Shown: positions 41,199 through 50,933, counted from the first letter of the stretch. The stretch: DNA of 64,000 bases from Luminiphilus sp051201685 (GCF_051201685.1 NZ_CP179213.1:930001-994000); one strand, 5' to 3'. Notes: generated from the letters alone by a model not told the origin. Numbers and translations are program-made.

Positions 41199-41981
41199 AT
41201 GAATACACCCTTCCAATCCAACCTCGTTAACTGGCGGCCTGAACCCCAGCACATCGCCATTATTATGGACGGTAATGGGCGTTGGGCGAGTCGTCGAGGG
41301 CTACCCGTGCCTGCAGGACATCGCGCGGGTGTGGAGGCGGTGCGTGCTGCGCTGAAAACCTGTAAGGAAAAGGGTATCAAGGCGCTCACCTTATTTGCTT
41401 TTAGCAGTGAAAATTGGGGGCGACCCGAAACTGAAGTTCGAGCTTTGATGGCACTGCTTTGTCATTACTTGCGTCGCGAGGTGGAACAACTGCAACGAGA
41501 TAATGTCCGTCTCCGTTTCATCGGACGACGGGATCGGTTAAGTGGTCGTTTGCAGCGGTTGATGGGCCGCAGTGAAGAGTCAACGGCGCGCAATACCGGG
41601 GCCACACTAACACTGGCAGTGGATTACGGCGGTCAGTGGGATGTGGTGGAGGCCGCAAAAATATTTGCGGGTGAAGTGGCTTCCGGGAAGACGACCCTCG
41701 ATGAGATCACCCCTGAGCGGTTTGAGCGGGCGCTGTCGCTGGGTGATTTGCCCGCGCCAGACCTGTGCATCCGCACTGGTGGAGACGCTAGGATTTCTAA
41801 TTTCATGCTTTGGCAGATGGCCTACGCGGAATTTTATTTTTGCGACGTACTTTGGCCTGACTTTGATGCGGCTGCCTTGACCCTAGCCATTGAGGACTTT
41901 CAGAGCCGCGAGCGACGATTCGGATTGCGCGGCGGCGATGATGCCCTTGTTCAGTCTCTGGACGCAGCTGGGAACGTCTGA
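41199..41981 (+). CDS. uppS: Undecaprenyl diphosphate synthase
   Basis: A cis-prenyltransferase of 260 residues making the C55 carrier for peptidoglycan and O-antigen. The pyrophosphate motif Ile-Ile-Met-Asp-Gly-Asn-Gly-Arg-Trp-Ala is at about 22-31, and Gly-His-Arg-Ala-Gly follows. The C-terminal half has Asp-Leu-Cys-Ile-Arg-Thr-Gly-Gly-Asp-Ala-Arg-Ile-Ser-Asn and Trp-Pro-Asp-Phe. It is two bases from cdsA. Confidence 0.97.
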   Translation: MNTPFQSNLVNWRPEPQHIAIIMDGNGRWASRRGLPVPAGHRAGVEAVRAALKTCKEKGIKALTLFAFSSENWGRPETEVRALMALLCHYLRREVEQLQRDNVRLRFIGRRDRLSGRLQRLMGRSEESTARNTGATLTLAVDYGGQWDVVEAAKIFAGEVASGKTTLDEITPERFERALSLGDLPAPDLCIRTGGDARISNFMLWQMAYAEFYFCDVLWPDFDAAALTLAIEDFQSRERRFGLRGGDDALVQSLDAAGNV

Positions 41982-41983
41982 TC

Positions 41984-42820
41984 ATGTTGCGTCAGAGGGT
42001 GATCACAGGGGTGTTGTTGGCATTAGCTTTTTTGGCGGCCGTTTATTTTTTGCGTTTAGAGGCACTGGCAATAATCTTTGGTGGGGTCGCGGCTGCAGCA
42101 GCCTGGGAATGGAGTGGCCTGTCCGGCATCAAATCCGTTCCGGTAAAAGTGCTCTATACCCTGACCTACATGGGGTTACTGATGGCGACTTGGGCGGCGC
42201 TTGCCATTGGCGAAGCGCCAGCCCCTGATGTTTTTCAGCCGTGGTTAGGTACTGCCTGCTTCTTTTGGTCTGTCGTTATGCTCATGGTTGAGAGTTATCC
42301 GGGCACCGCATGGATCTGGCGCAGTCGGATGAGCAGGGCGGTCTTTGGTTTATTTATTTTAACAACAACATGGCTGTCCACGATTTTCCTGCTCACGATG
42401 CCCAGCGGCACTGTGCTGCTCGTTCTAATGGTATTGGCTGTGGCATTAGCGGACATTGGCGCTTATTTTGCGGGTCGCCGATGGGGACGTCACAAGCTGG
42501 CTATCCGGGTAAGTCCTGGTAAAACTTGGGAAGGGTTTTGGGGAGGGGTAGTGTCGGTTGTCGTCCTCACCTGTGTCGTCGCTTATATGTTGCCCCAGCA
42601 TATGGCACATCTCTCGTTGGTCACTTTGATTCTCTTGGGCCTTGCGGTCGCAGGTGCGTCAGTTTTGGGCGACCTGACTGTCAGCATGGTCAAGCGCGAG
42701 AGCGGCGTCAAAGACTCTGGAACCCTGCTGCCCGGACACGGGGGTCTTTTAGACAGAATCGATGGGCTGTGCGCGGCCGCCCCTGTGTTTGGGCTGGGAT
42801 TACTTCTTGCAGGATACTGA
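41984..42820 (+). CDS. cdsA: Phosphatidate cytidylyltransferase
   Basis: An inner membrane enzyme of 278 residues with about seven hydrophobic segments; it makes CDP-diacylglycerol for phospholipid synthesis. The C-terminal signature is read as Ser-Met-Val-Lys-Arg-Glu-Ser-Gly-Val-Lys-Asp-Ser-Gly, then Pro-Gly-His-Gly-Gly-Leu-Leu-Asp-Arg-Ile-Asp. Its 3' end overlaps the likely dxr start. Confidence 0.96.
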   Translation: MLRQRVITGVLLALAFLAAVYFLRLEALAIIFGGVAAAAAWEWSGLSGIKSVPVKVLYTLTYMGLLMATWAALAIGEAPAPDVFQPWLGTACFFWSVVMLMVESYPGTAWIWRSRMSRAVFGLFILTTTWLSTIFLLTMPSGTVLLVLMVLAVALADIGAYFAGRRWGRHKLAIRVSPGKTWEGFWGGVVSVVVLTCVVAYMLPQHMAHLSLVTLILLGLAVAGASVLGDLTVSMVKRESGVKDSGTLLPGHGGLLDRIDGLCAAAPVFGLGLLLAGY

Positions 42821-44012
42821 GTTAAAACAGGTTGTCGTGTTGGGGGCTACCGGGTCTATTGGTCTTAGTACCCTAGACGTGCTCAATCGCCATACCGATC
42901 GCTTTCGCTTACACACCATCACAGCGCATCGCTCCGTTGAAAAAATGCTCGAACTGGTACTTGCCCATGAGCCTGCACAAGCGGTCATGGCTTGCCCGGA
43001 TGCAGCCGAGCAGTTGGCTGCTCGGCTGCCCTCAGAGTTTTCCACTCGAGTGCTTGGCGGCGCGCGGGCGCTGATTGATGCGGCATCAGCCCCAGAGGTC
43101 GATGTAGTGATGGCCGCGATAGTAGGCTTTGCGGGCCTGAGACCCACGTTGGCCGCTGCAAAACATGGCAAGCGACTGTTACTCGCCAATAAAGAGGCCT
43201 TGGTGAGTGCTGGCCGTGTTTTCATGGAGGCGACGCGTACCGGTGGCGCTACACTGCTGCCGATCGATAGCGAACACAATGCCATGTTTCAGTGCATGCC
43301 GGCCAATGCCCAAGGCAGACCCCAATCAGCGGGAGTTGAGAAGATCTTGCTGACCGCATCTGGAGGGCCTTTCAGAGGCCGCCGCCGCAGTGATTTAGTG
43401 GGCGTGACCCCTGAAGAAGCTTGTGCGCACCCCAATTGGTCTATGGGTCGCAAGATCTCGGTGGATTCAGCAACACTGCTTAACAAAGGGTTAGAGCTCG
43501 CCGAAGCATGCTGGTTATTTGAGTGCACCCCTGACGACATCGACGTGGTGGTTCACCCACAAAGTATTATTCATTCTTTGGTGCGTTACGACGATGGTTC
43601 AGTGCTTGCACAATTAGGTAACCCAGACATGCGGACGCCGATTGCGTATGGCTTGTCCTGGCCTGAGCGAATTGATGCAGGGGTCTCGCCGTTAGATCTG
43701 GTTAGTGTGGCAAAGCTCGATTTTGAAGCTCCCGATTTAGAGGCCTTCCCTTGCCTGCGACTGGCACAAGAGGCCATCACCCAACCGGGAGGTATGTGTG
43801 TTCTTAATGCGGCGAATGAAATTGCGGTAGCTGCGTTTTTAGGGGGAGAGTTGGGGTTTACTGGTATTGATGACGTCATAGCAAACGCCTTGGAGCAGGT
43901 CTCGAGTAGCGAGCCAGAGAGTTTGGAGGCAGTAGAGGATTTGGATGGTCGTGCAAGGGCTTGCGCCCAAGAGCGTATTCAGCAATTAGCACGCGACTCA
44001 GGGGGTATGTAA
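42807..44012 (+). CDS. dxr: 1-deoxy-D-xylulose-5-phosphate reductoisomerase
   Basis: The second enzyme of the MEP isoprenoid pathway. The NADPH loop Val-Leu-Gly-Ala-Thr-Gly-Ser-Ile-Gly is near the N-terminus, with Ala-Asn-Lys-Glu-Ala-Leu-Val, Pro-Ile-Asp-Ser-Glu-His-Asn-Ala and Ser-Gly-Gly-Pro-Phe-Arg later. No ATG fits well. I choose TTG at 42807, which overlaps cdsA by 14 bases, has GGGA upstream and gives 401 residues (E. coli 398). An ATG at 42762 would add 15 residues within cdsA. The start is the least certain point. Confidence 0.95.
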   Translation: MQDTELKQVVVLGATGSIGLSTLDVLNRHTDRFRLHTITAHRSVEKMLELVLAHEPAQAVMACPDAAEQLAARLPSEFSTRVLGGARALIDAASAPEVDVVMAAIVGFAGLRPTLAAAKHGKRLLLANKEALVSAGRVFMEATRTGGATLLPIDSEHNAMFQCMPANAQGRPQSAGVEKILLTASGGPFRGRRRSDLVGVTPEEACAHPNWSMGRKISVDSATLLNKGLELAEACWLFECTPDDIDVVVHPQSIIHSLVRYDDGSVLAQLGNPDMRTPIAYGLSWPERIDAGVSPLDLVSVAKLDFEAPDLEAFPCLRLAQEAITQPGGMCVLNAANEIAVAAFLGGELGFTGIDDVIANALEQVSSSEPESLEAVEDLDGRARACAQERIQQLARDSGGM

Positions 44013-44016
44013 GGCT

Positions 44017-45369
44017 TTGGAATTTCTCTGGACGGTGCTCACGGCGCTGATAACACTCGGTATTTTGGTGGCATTTCACGAATACGGCCACTTTTGGGTT
44101 GCTAGGCGTTGCGGCGTAAAAGTACTGCGCTTCTCAGTGGGTTTTGGTACGCCTCTGTGGCGAACTCAAGATGCCGATGGCACTGAATACACCATCTCGG
44201 CAATTCCTTTGGGCGGCTACGTGCGAATGCTTGACGAACGCGAAGGCGAAGTTGCGTCAAGTGAACTCCATCGCGCCTTTAATCGCCAGTCTGTTTGGTC
44301 ACGCATTGCAATTGTCAGTGCTGGACCGTTGGCTAATTTCCTGCTGGCTATTTTTGTATTTTGGGTGCTGTTTTTGAGCGGCGAGAAAGGCATGGTGCCA
44401 ATCGTCGACAGTGTTGAACCCGATTCACCGGCTTATTTTGCAGGCATTGAAGTGGGTCAAGAAATTATCAGCGTTGACGGCAAACCCACCCCAACCATTA
44501 ATGCGCTGAGTTTTCGCCTGTTGGAGCGTTTAGGCGACTCAGGGTTCATTGAATTGGAGGCCCGTTATGCGGGCTCAGAGGTTCAGTACAGTTCAAATGC
44601 CCCTATTGACCGGTGGCTTGCAGGTATTGAGGCCCCAAACCCTGTTGGAGGTTTGGGTATTGCCCTGGCCTTCCCTCCAGTGCTGCCGGTTGTCGAGGAG
44701 ACCATAGAAAACTCTCCTTCAGAGTTGGCTGGATTCCTACCGGGGGATCGGATTGTGTCCGCAGACAATCAGATTATGGCGAATTGGTCAGATTGGGTCG
44801 ATTACGTTCGGGCTCGGCCGGGTGTTCCTATTGCCGTGGTTGTAGCGCGGGACCGATTGGAGGTGCCACTTAGCCTAACGCCGGAGGAGAAACTGTCCAA
44901 TGGGGATACCATCGGCAGTGTGGGAATGTCTGTGCAAGCGCCCGAAATTCCTGCGGAAAGCCTGCGGGTCTTCGACAGGGGGCCATTCGACGCACTTTTG
45001 GCGGCTTTGCAGCGAACTTTTGACCTTATCGTGTTTACATTTGAATCAATTTTAAAGATGCTGCAAGGGTTAATTTCGACAGCCAATCTATCGGGGCCCA
45101 TCACCATTGCGCAGGTGGCCGCATCGTCAGCAGAGTCCGGCTGGCAATCGTGGCTCGGTTTCCTTGCGCTGTTAAGTATTTCACTGGGGGCCTTAAATTT
45201 ACTGCCTATTCCTATCCTTGATGGTGGCCATTTGCTGTTTTACATCATCGAGGCGTTCACTGGACGGGCTGTACCCGAGCGCATTCAGGGTTGGGGGTAT
45301 CAAATGGGACTAATTATGGTGATGAGTCTCATGGCTTTTGCCCTGTATAATGATTTTAGTCGGCTGTAG
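44017..45369 (+). CDS. rseP: Regulator of sigma E protease RseP (site-2 protease)
   Basis: An intramembrane zinc metalloprotease of 450 residues that cleaves RseA in the envelope stress response. The first membrane helix holds His-Glu-Tyr-Gly-His (21-25). Two PDZ domains lie at about 115-310. The second metal motif is Asn-Leu-Leu-Pro-Ile-Pro-Ile-Leu-Asp-Gly-Gly-His at about residue 400. The start is TTG at 44017, four bases after dxr. The gene sits directly before bamA, as usual. Confidence 0.96.
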   Translation: MEFLWTVLTALITLGILVAFHEYGHFWVARRCGVKVLRFSVGFGTPLWRTQDADGTEYTISAIPLGGYVRMLDEREGEVASSELHRAFNRQSVWSRIAIVSAGPLANFLLAIFVFWVLFLSGEKGMVPIVDSVEPDSPAYFAGIEVGQEIISVDGKPTPTINALSFRLLERLGDSGFIELEARYAGSEVQYSSNAPIDRWLAGIEAPNPVGGLGIALAFPPVLPVVEETIENSPSELAGFLPGDRIVSADNQIMANWSDWVDYVRARPGVPIAVVVARDRLEVPLSLTPEEKLSNGDTIGSVGMSVQAPEIPAESLRVFDRGPFDALLAALQRTFDLIVFTFESILKMLQGLISTANLSGPITIAQVAASSAESGWQSWLGFLALLSISLGALNLLPIPILDGGHLLFYIIEAFTGRAVPERIQGWGYQMGLIMVMSLMAFALYNDFSRL

Positions 45370-45485
45370 ATGGGTCGCTTATCAAGCTATTTCGAACCTG
45401 CCGCTGCTAGAGGGCAACGGTCTGGGGCGGCTTTGTTACTGATTGCGCAAAAAGGCAACAGTTTTGTGGGAGAGAGCATCTTTTG

Positions 45486-48107
45486 ATGTGGTTCGCTAAA
45501 AGTAAAAATAAAGCAGGGCGATGTGTGGCGGGGCTAATGCTCGCGCTATTGACTCTGCTTCCTGCGCTGACGCAGGCCCAGTCTGAGGCGTTTAGCATCA
45601 GCGATATCCGCGTCGAAGGATTGCAGCGTATTTCCCCAGGAAGTGTTTTTGCGGCGTTACCCGTCGGTGTGGGTGACGTGGCAGATACTTATGCGATCAG
45701 AGCGTCGGCTAAAAATTTATTTGCGACCGGAAATTTTGACGATATTTCGATCGGCCGAGACGGGTCGGTGCTGGTTGTCACGGTTGCCGAACGACCGAGC
45801 ATCAGCGAGATCACGATCGACGGTAACAAGGCTATTGAGACCGAAGCCTTGCTAGATGGCCTAAAGGGTGCAGGCCTTTCCGTAGGTAATGTGTTCCAGC
45901 GTTCAACCCTCGAGGGGATGCAGCTCGAATTGCAGCGGCAGTATGTACTGCAGGGACGCTACGATGCACGTATTGAGGCCGAGGTTATCCCAGAGCCAAG
46001 GAATCGCGTCTCGATTGCCATTGATGTCAATGAAGGAACGGTCGCCTCGATAAAGCACATCAATGTCGTTGGCAATACCATCTACACGGACGAGGAACTC
46101 CGCGAAATTTTTGAGTTGAAGACAACTGGCTGGCTGTCTTTTTTCACCAGTGATGACAAATACTCCAAAGAAAAATTAACCTCCGACTTTGAAGCACTGA
46201 GTTCATACTACCTTGATCGGGGTTATCTAGAATTCAATATCGATTCGACACAGATCGCCATTTCCCCGGGTATGGAGGCGGTTTACATCACGGCAAATGT
46301 CACCGAGGGCGAAAAATTCACAGTGAGTGAAGTTGGGCTTTCTGGGGACTTGGTTCTGCCTGAGGAAGACCTCAAACGCTTTTTGCTGGTGCAGCCTGGG
46401 CAAGTCTATTCTCAAACCTTGATTACCACGACTGAGGAGTACCTAACCCGTCGCCTTGGTAACGAAGGTTACAATTTTGCTACGGTTACGGGCATTCCTG
46501 AGGTTGAGGAAGACAGTCAGGTGAAAATCAAGTTCTTCGTTGACCCTGGCAAGCGAACCTACGTCAGAAGAATTGATTTTAGCGGTAACCTAGACACTTC
46601 CGATGACGTACTCCGTCGAGAAATGCGTCAGATGGAGTCAGCCCCAGCGTCGGCCTCTGCCATTGAGCAAGGGCGAATTCGTTTGCAGCGATTGGGATTT
46701 TTCAAAACCGTAGAGGCTGATACTGAGGAAGTCGCAGGCTCCGATGACCTAATCGACGTGGAATACACGGTAACCGAACAATCATTTGGTTCCATCGGCG
46801 GCAGTATTGGATACGCTCAAGATGCCGGTTTGATCCTGGGTCTGAACTTACAGCAGAACAACTTTTTGGGCACTGGCCGCAGAGTGGGCGTCAACCTTAA
46901 CTCCTCGCGCTACCAAGACGTTGTCAGCCTCAACTACACGAATCCTTATTTCACTGAGGACGGAGTTAGTCGAGGTTTTAGCGTCTTCTACAGGAAGACG
47001 GACCTTTCAGAAATTAACGTGGCGAGCTACACCACCGATACCGTCGGCGCCAACATGAACTTTGGGTACCCCATTAGCGAAACTCAGCGATTGGGTTTTT
47101 CATTTGGTGTGACAGATACCAAAATCACCGCAGGGCAATATGCCGTTCAAGAGATAAAATCTAGCCCACGCTTAGAGCCTGAGGTTCAAAATTGGTACGA
47201 GAGCACGCTGCAAGCCGATGGCACCTACGCGGCTGCTGAGGTATTGCGGCCCATTGCAGAACTACCCATTACCGCGTTGACGATCCCTGATCAACTGGGC
47301 TTTTTGGATCTAAACGGCGATGAATATTTGAACTTCAGCGTCACGGGCTCTTGGCTGCAGTCAACGCTTAATCGCGGGCAACTAGCGACCCGCGGTGTTT
47401 CACAGTCAGTCGCTCTTGAAGTTGCCGTGCCACTTTCCGATTTAGAGTTTTATAAGCTCACTTATCGGGGAGAAATCTACCTACCGATTTATCAGGAGTT
47501 TGTGCTGCATTTGCGCGGTGAATTGGGCTACGGAGGCGGGTATGGTGACACCAGTGAATTGCCTTTCTATGAACATTTCTTCGCAGGTGGCTTCGGCTCC
47601 GTTAGAGGTTTCGAGGCCAATACGCTGGGCCCGCGCAGTACACCACCACTGATATACAACTCAAACAGCCCGATCACGCAGATTGACGAAAACGGCAATC
47701 CTACGCAGGTAGGTGGACCAACAGGGCGTGGCTTTGGCTACGTCGTCGATCCTCGAACGGGCAAGCTCGTTGTACAACCTATTTCGACAAGACCAGATCC
47801 TTTCGGCGGTAACGTGCTTGCCGAAGGCAGTGCTGAATTGCTCTTCCCGATGCCCTTTATTAAGGATCGAAGTTCACTGCGTTCAGCATTCTTCTTAGAT
47901 GTGGGCAACGTATTCAATACCAACTGTCGCGGCAATCAGGTTAACTGTTTTGATGTCGATGCCGGTGAGCTGCGTTATTCTGTCGGCGTTGGCGTGACTT
48001 GGCTGTCTGGGTTTGGTCCGCTGACGTTTAGCTTAGCGAAACCGCTCAACGCCAGTGAGATCGATGAGCGCGAAGTTTTCCAGTTTACGCTGGGTAGAAG
48101 TTTCTAA
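45486..48107 (+). CDS. bamA: Outer membrane protein assembly factor BamA
   Basis: The core of the BAM machine: a signal peptide (about 30 residues, ending Thr-Gln-Ala), five POTRA domains to about residue 430, then a 16-strand beta barrel. The conserved loop-6 motif Val-Arg-Gly-Phe is near residue 703, and the protein ends in Phe as expected for a barrel. After the VRGF segment there is an extracellular-loop insertion of about 65 residues rich in Gly, Pro and Asn. Length is 873 residues from the ATG at 45486, with GGGAGAGA upstream; a TTG three bases earlier is not used. Confidence 0.97.
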   Translation: MWFAKSKNKAGRCVAGLMLALLTLLPALTQAQSEAFSISDIRVEGLQRISPGSVFAALPVGVGDVADTYAIRASAKNLFATGNFDDISIGRDGSVLVVTVAERPSISEITIDGNKAIETEALLDGLKGAGLSVGNVFQRSTLEGMQLELQRQYVLQGRYDARIEAEVIPEPRNRVSIAIDVNEGTVASIKHINVVGNTIYTDEELREIFELKTTGWLSFFTSDDKYSKEKLTSDFEALSSYYLDRGYLEFNIDSTQIAISPGMEAVYITANVTEGEKFTVSEVGLSGDLVLPEEDLKRFLLVQPGQVYSQTLITTTEEYLTRRLGNEGYNFATVTGIPEVEEDSQVKIKFFVDPGKRTYVRRIDFSGNLDTSDDVLRREMRQMESAPASASAIEQGRIRLQRLGFFKTVEADTEEVAGSDDLIDVEYTVTEQSFGSIGGSIGYAQDAGLILGLNLQQNNFLGTGRRVGVNLNSSRYQDVVSLNYTNPYFTEDGVSRGFSVFYRKTDLSEINVASYTTDTVGANMNFGYPISETQRLGFSFGVTDTKITAGQYAVQEIKSSPRLEPEVQNWYESTLQADGTYAAAEVLRPIAELPITALTIPDQLGFLDLNGDEYLNFSVTGSWLQSTLNRGQLATRGVSQSVALEVAVPLSDLEFYKLTYRGEIYLPIYQEFVLHLRGELGYGGGYGDTSELPFYEHFFAGGFGSVRGFEANTLGPRSTPPLIYNSNSPITQIDENGNPTQVGGPTGRGFGYVVDPRTGKLVVQPISTRPDPFGGNVLAEGSAELLFPMPFIKDRSSLRSAFFLDVGNVFNTNCRGNQVNCFDVDAGELRYSVGVGVTWLSGFGPLTFSLAKPLNASEIDEREVFQFTLGRSF

Positions 48108-48136
48108 TTTTAAAAACTCTGTTAAGGGAGGTTGTT

Positions 48137-48658
48137 GTGAAACCATTCAATAAATTCTTGGTGTCTGCGGCACTGTTGGTACTACCCACGTTGGCGATGG
48201 CCCAGGGTAAAATCGCGGTCGTCAATCTTGAGGAAGCGATACTTCAAACTGACCTTGCGCAGCAGCGATTGGCTGAGTTTGAAAACAATGAAGGCTTCAC
48301 CGGCGATAAAAATGAATTTGAAAGCTTGCGGGAAGAGCTCGACAAGCTCGTGCAAGAATTTCAACGTGACCAAGCCGCGATGAGCGAAGACCAAATGGTT
48401 GCTGCCAGACAGAAAATCTCCAGTAAAAATTCGGACCTAGAGTATGTCGCGAAGAAGCTGCAGACCCTACAGCAGCAAAATGCGCAACGCGTTTTTCAGG
48501 AGCTTGCCCCCAAAGCCCGGGAAGTCCTACGAGACATTATCACTACAGAGCAAATTGGCTTGTTGCTGCAGCAGCAAACAGTGATCCATGCCGATCTCGG
48601 TTACAGCATCACTGCTAAGGTTACCGACAAGCTAAATCAGTTGCCCGCTGAAGAGTGA
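48137..48658 (+). CDS. skp: Periplasmic chaperone Skp (OmpH)
   Basis: A protein of 173 residues with a clear signal peptide (Lys start, Leu-Leu-Val-Leu-Pro-Thr-Leu core, Ala-Met-Ala-Gln cleavage). The mature protein begins Lys-Ile-Ala-Val-Val-Asn and then forms long charged helices, matching the trimeric jellyfish-like chaperone that delivers unfolded outer-membrane proteins to BamA. The GTG start at 48137 has a strong AAGGGAGG. It lies between bamA and lpxD. Confidence 0.94.
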   Translation: MKPFNKFLVSAALLVLPTLAMAQGKIAVVNLEEAILQTDLAQQRLAEFENNEGFTGDKNEFESLREELDKLVQEFQRDQAAMSEDQMVAARQKISSKNSDLEYVAKKLQTLQQQNAQRVFQELAPKAREVLRDIITTEQIGLLLQQQTVIHADLGYSITAKVTDKLNQLPAEE

Positions 48659-48670
48659 AGTCAACTTCCT

Positions 48671-49711
48671 TTGCTGAAGCTGGGTGACATTGCTAAGCGA
48701 CTGAATCTTGAGCTCCTTGGGGAGCCCGATATTGAGCTTGATGGTATTGCGCCGCTCGCAACGGCTGGCGCGTCTCAGCTTAGCTTCGTTGTTAAGGAAG
48801 TACACTTATCTCAAGCCAGCACGACGCAGGCGGGTGCACTCATCTTGCGCCCAGAATGGTCGGAGAGCTGGTCGGGGGCGACGTTACTCAGCGACAACCC
48901 TTACTTGAGCTTTGCTCACGCCACCCAACTCTTTGATGACCGCCCCGTTCCTTCTGCTGGAATCCACGCGACTGCCGTTGTTCACGACACGGCTGTCTTG
49001 GGTAGCGGGGTTAGTGTGGGTGCAAATTCCGTTTTAGAGGAGGGTGTTGTTATCGGCGATGGCGCCATGATAGGTGCCGGTGTCTATATAGGACAGCACG
49101 CTCAAGTCGGCAGCTACACACGCCTATACCCCAATACCGTTTTGTACCACCGTGTCGTGATTGGTGATCACTGTATTATTCACAGCAATGCGACGATAGG
49201 CGCTGATGGCTTCGGCTTTGCACCCTCTGAAGATGGCTGGGTGAAGATATTGCAAATGGGCGGTGTCCGAATTGGGCACCGTGTTGAGATTGGCGCTGGT
49301 TGCACGATCGATCGAGGTGCCCTTGAGGACACGGTCATTGAGGACAACGCTATTTTGGATAATCAGGTGCACCTGGCACACAACGTGCGGGTTGGACAGC
49401 GCACGGCGTTTGCTGCTTGCAGTGGTGTTGGTGGCAGTACCGTTATCGGTAAAGACTGCACCTTCGCAGGTATGGTGGGTATCAGCGATCACATCACTAT
49501 TGCTGACAATGTTCACGTCAATGGGCAAGGGAGAGTCAGTAAGTCTCTCGAAGAACCTGGCTTGTACGCGTCGGGCACACCGATACAGCCCTATCGAGAC
49601 TGGAGTAAGAACGCGGTTCGATTCGAGCAGCTCGCTACTCTTGCCCGTCGCGTGAAGGCCTTGGAAAAACAGTCTTTTGAAGTTACTGAGGGTGAGGAGA
49701 AAGGGTCATGA
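48671..49711 (+). CDS. lpxD: UDP-3-O-(3-hydroxyacyl)glucosamine N-acyltransferase
   Basis: The third step of lipid A synthesis. A protein of 346 residues with an N-terminal uridine-binding domain and then hexapeptide repeats of a left-handed beta helix. The catalytic His is in Gln-Val-His-Leu-Ala-His-Asn-Val. The Gly-Ala-Asp-Gly-Phe-Gly-Phe segment is also typical. The start is TTG at 48671, twelve bases after skp, with little ribosome-binding site. The end overlaps fabZ by four bases. Confidence 0.96.
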   Translation: MLKLGDIAKRLNLELLGEPDIELDGIAPLATAGASQLSFVVKEVHLSQASTTQAGALILRPEWSESWSGATLLSDNPYLSFAHATQLFDDRPVPSAGIHATAVVHDTAVLGSGVSVGANSVLEEGVVIGDGAMIGAGVYIGQHAQVGSYTRLYPNTVLYHRVVIGDHCIIHSNATIGADGFGFAPSEDGWVKILQMGGVRIGHRVEIGAGCTIDRGALEDTVIEDNAILDNQVHLAHNVRVGQRTAFAACSGVGGSTVIGKDCTFAGMVGISDHITIADNVHVNGQGRVSKSLEEPGLYASGTPIQPYRDWSKNAVRFEQLATLARRVKALEKQSFEVTEGEEKGS

Positions 49712-50142
49712 TTATGGATATCGCTGCTATTCGAGAGCACCTCCCGCACCGCTATCCATTTTTGCTGGTCGATAGAGTTATGGCTTTGGAGCTTGGCGAG
49801 TCAATTCACGCCTACAAGAACCTCAGTATCAACGAGCCTTACTTTGATGGCCATTTCCCGGAAAACCCCGTTTTTCCCGGTGTCTTGTTGGTTGAAGCAA
49901 TGGCACAAGCAGCGGGCATACTGGGTTTCAAAACCATGGGTAAAACACCAAAGGATGGGTCCCTTTATTACCTAGTAGGCGTAGACAAACTCCGTTTTAA
50001 ACGCCCCTGCGTTCCCGGAGATTGTGTCAATCTCTACGCAAACATTGTCAGTGAGCGACGAGGTATTTGGAAGTTTGACGTGCGCTCAGAAGTCGAAGGC
50101 GCCATCTGCGCCTCGGCAACTATCCTCTGCGCAGACCGGTAG
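49708..50142 (+). CDS. fabZ: 3-hydroxyacyl-[acyl-carrier-protein] dehydratase FabZ
   Basis: A hot-dog-fold enzyme of 144 residues that dehydrates 3-hydroxyacyl-ACP, competing with LpxA and LpxD for the same substrate. The catalytic pair is in Leu-Pro-His-Arg-Tyr-Pro-Phe (His) and Val-Leu-Leu-Val-Glu-Ala-Met-Ala-Gln (Glu), and Gly-His-Phe-Pro-Glu-Asn-Pro precedes the second. It is translationally coupled to lpxD (ATGA) and followed three bases later by lpxA. Confidence 0.97.
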   Translation: MIMDIAAIREHLPHRYPFLLVDRVMALELGESIHAYKNLSINEPYFDGHFPENPVFPGVLLVEAMAQAAGILGFKTMGKTPKDGSLYYLVGVDKLRFKRPCVPGDCVNLYANIVSERRGIWKFDVRSEVEGAICASATILCADR

Positions 50143-50145
50143 CCT

Positions 50146-50916
50146 GTGATCCATCCCACTGCCATTATTGATGCCAAAGCCGAAATTTCGGATTCGGTAA
50201 CGGTTGGCCCCTATGTGGTGATTGGGCCAGACGTAAAGATAGGGCCTGAGACCGTCATAGAACCCCATGTGGTTATTCGCGGGCCCACAACGATTGGCGC
50301 CAGAAACCACATATACCAGTTTAGTACCGTGGGGGAGGCTACGCCGGACCTCAAGTACCATGATGAGCCGACTGAATTACTGATCGGTAATGACAACATC
50401 ATTCGCGAGAATGTCACCATTCACCGAGGTACTGTGCAGGATCGTGGCATCACCCAATTAGGGGATCACAATCTGATCATGGCATACGTTCATGTGGGTC
50501 ACGATAGTGTGGTCGGTAACAACACGATTCTTGTAAACAACACTGCGCTGGCGGGTCATGTCGTAGTGGGCGATTGGGCTATTCTCAGTGGTTATACGCT
50601 GGTGCACCAGTTCTGCAAAATCGGAGCCCACAGCTTCAGTGGTATGGGCACTGCCATAGGAAAAGATGTGCCCGCCTTCGTAACCGTAGCGGGCAGTCCT
50701 GCTGAGGCTAAGACTATTAACTCGGAAGGTTTGCGAAGGCGAGGTTTTAGTAGTCATACCGTAGCGGAGTTGCGGCGAGCTTATAAAATTATCTATCGGC
50801 AGGGCCTGACTCTCGACAGCGCTGTACAGCGCTTGGAGGGGATGGTCAAAGAAACTCCCGAATTACAGATGCTTGTCGACAGCCTGATCAATTCAGAGCG
50901 TGGCATCGTCCGCTGA
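50146..50916 (+). CDS. lpxA: UDP-N-acetylglucosamine O-acyltransferase, predicted C10-selective
   Basis: The first committed step of lipid A synthesis, 256 residues with a GTG start at 50146. The beta-helix repeats are regular. The catalytic His is His119 in His116-Val-Gly-His119-Asp (E. coli His122/His125). In the acyl-chain ruler region, His-Gln-Phe-Cys-Lys-Ile-Gly-Ala-His, the residue aligned with E. coli Gly173 is Met167. A Met there makes Pseudomonas aeruginosa LpxA select 10-carbon 3-hydroxyacyl-ACP, so C10 use is predicted here. Confidence 0.97.
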   Translation: MIHPTAIIDAKAEISDSVTVGPYVVIGPDVKIGPETVIEPHVVIRGPTTIGARNHIYQFSTVGEATPDLKYHDEPTELLIGNDNIIRENVTIHRGTVQDRGITQLGDHNLIMAYVHVGHDSVVGNNTILVNNTALAGHVVVGDWAILSGYTLVHQFCKIGAHSFSGMGTAIGKDVPAFVTVAGSPAEAKTINSEGLRRRGFSSHTVAELRRAYKIIYRQGLTLDSAVQRLEGMVKETPELQMLVDSLINSERGIVR

Positions 50917-50933
50917 TTGGGGGCGAGCACGTC

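Noticed and set aside
45370..45485. Possible sigma-E promoter before bamA (GAACCT ... TCTGG)
   Set aside because: The spacing between the two boxes is 21 bases instead of about 16 and the first box lacks the GGAAC core, so it does not meet the consensus.
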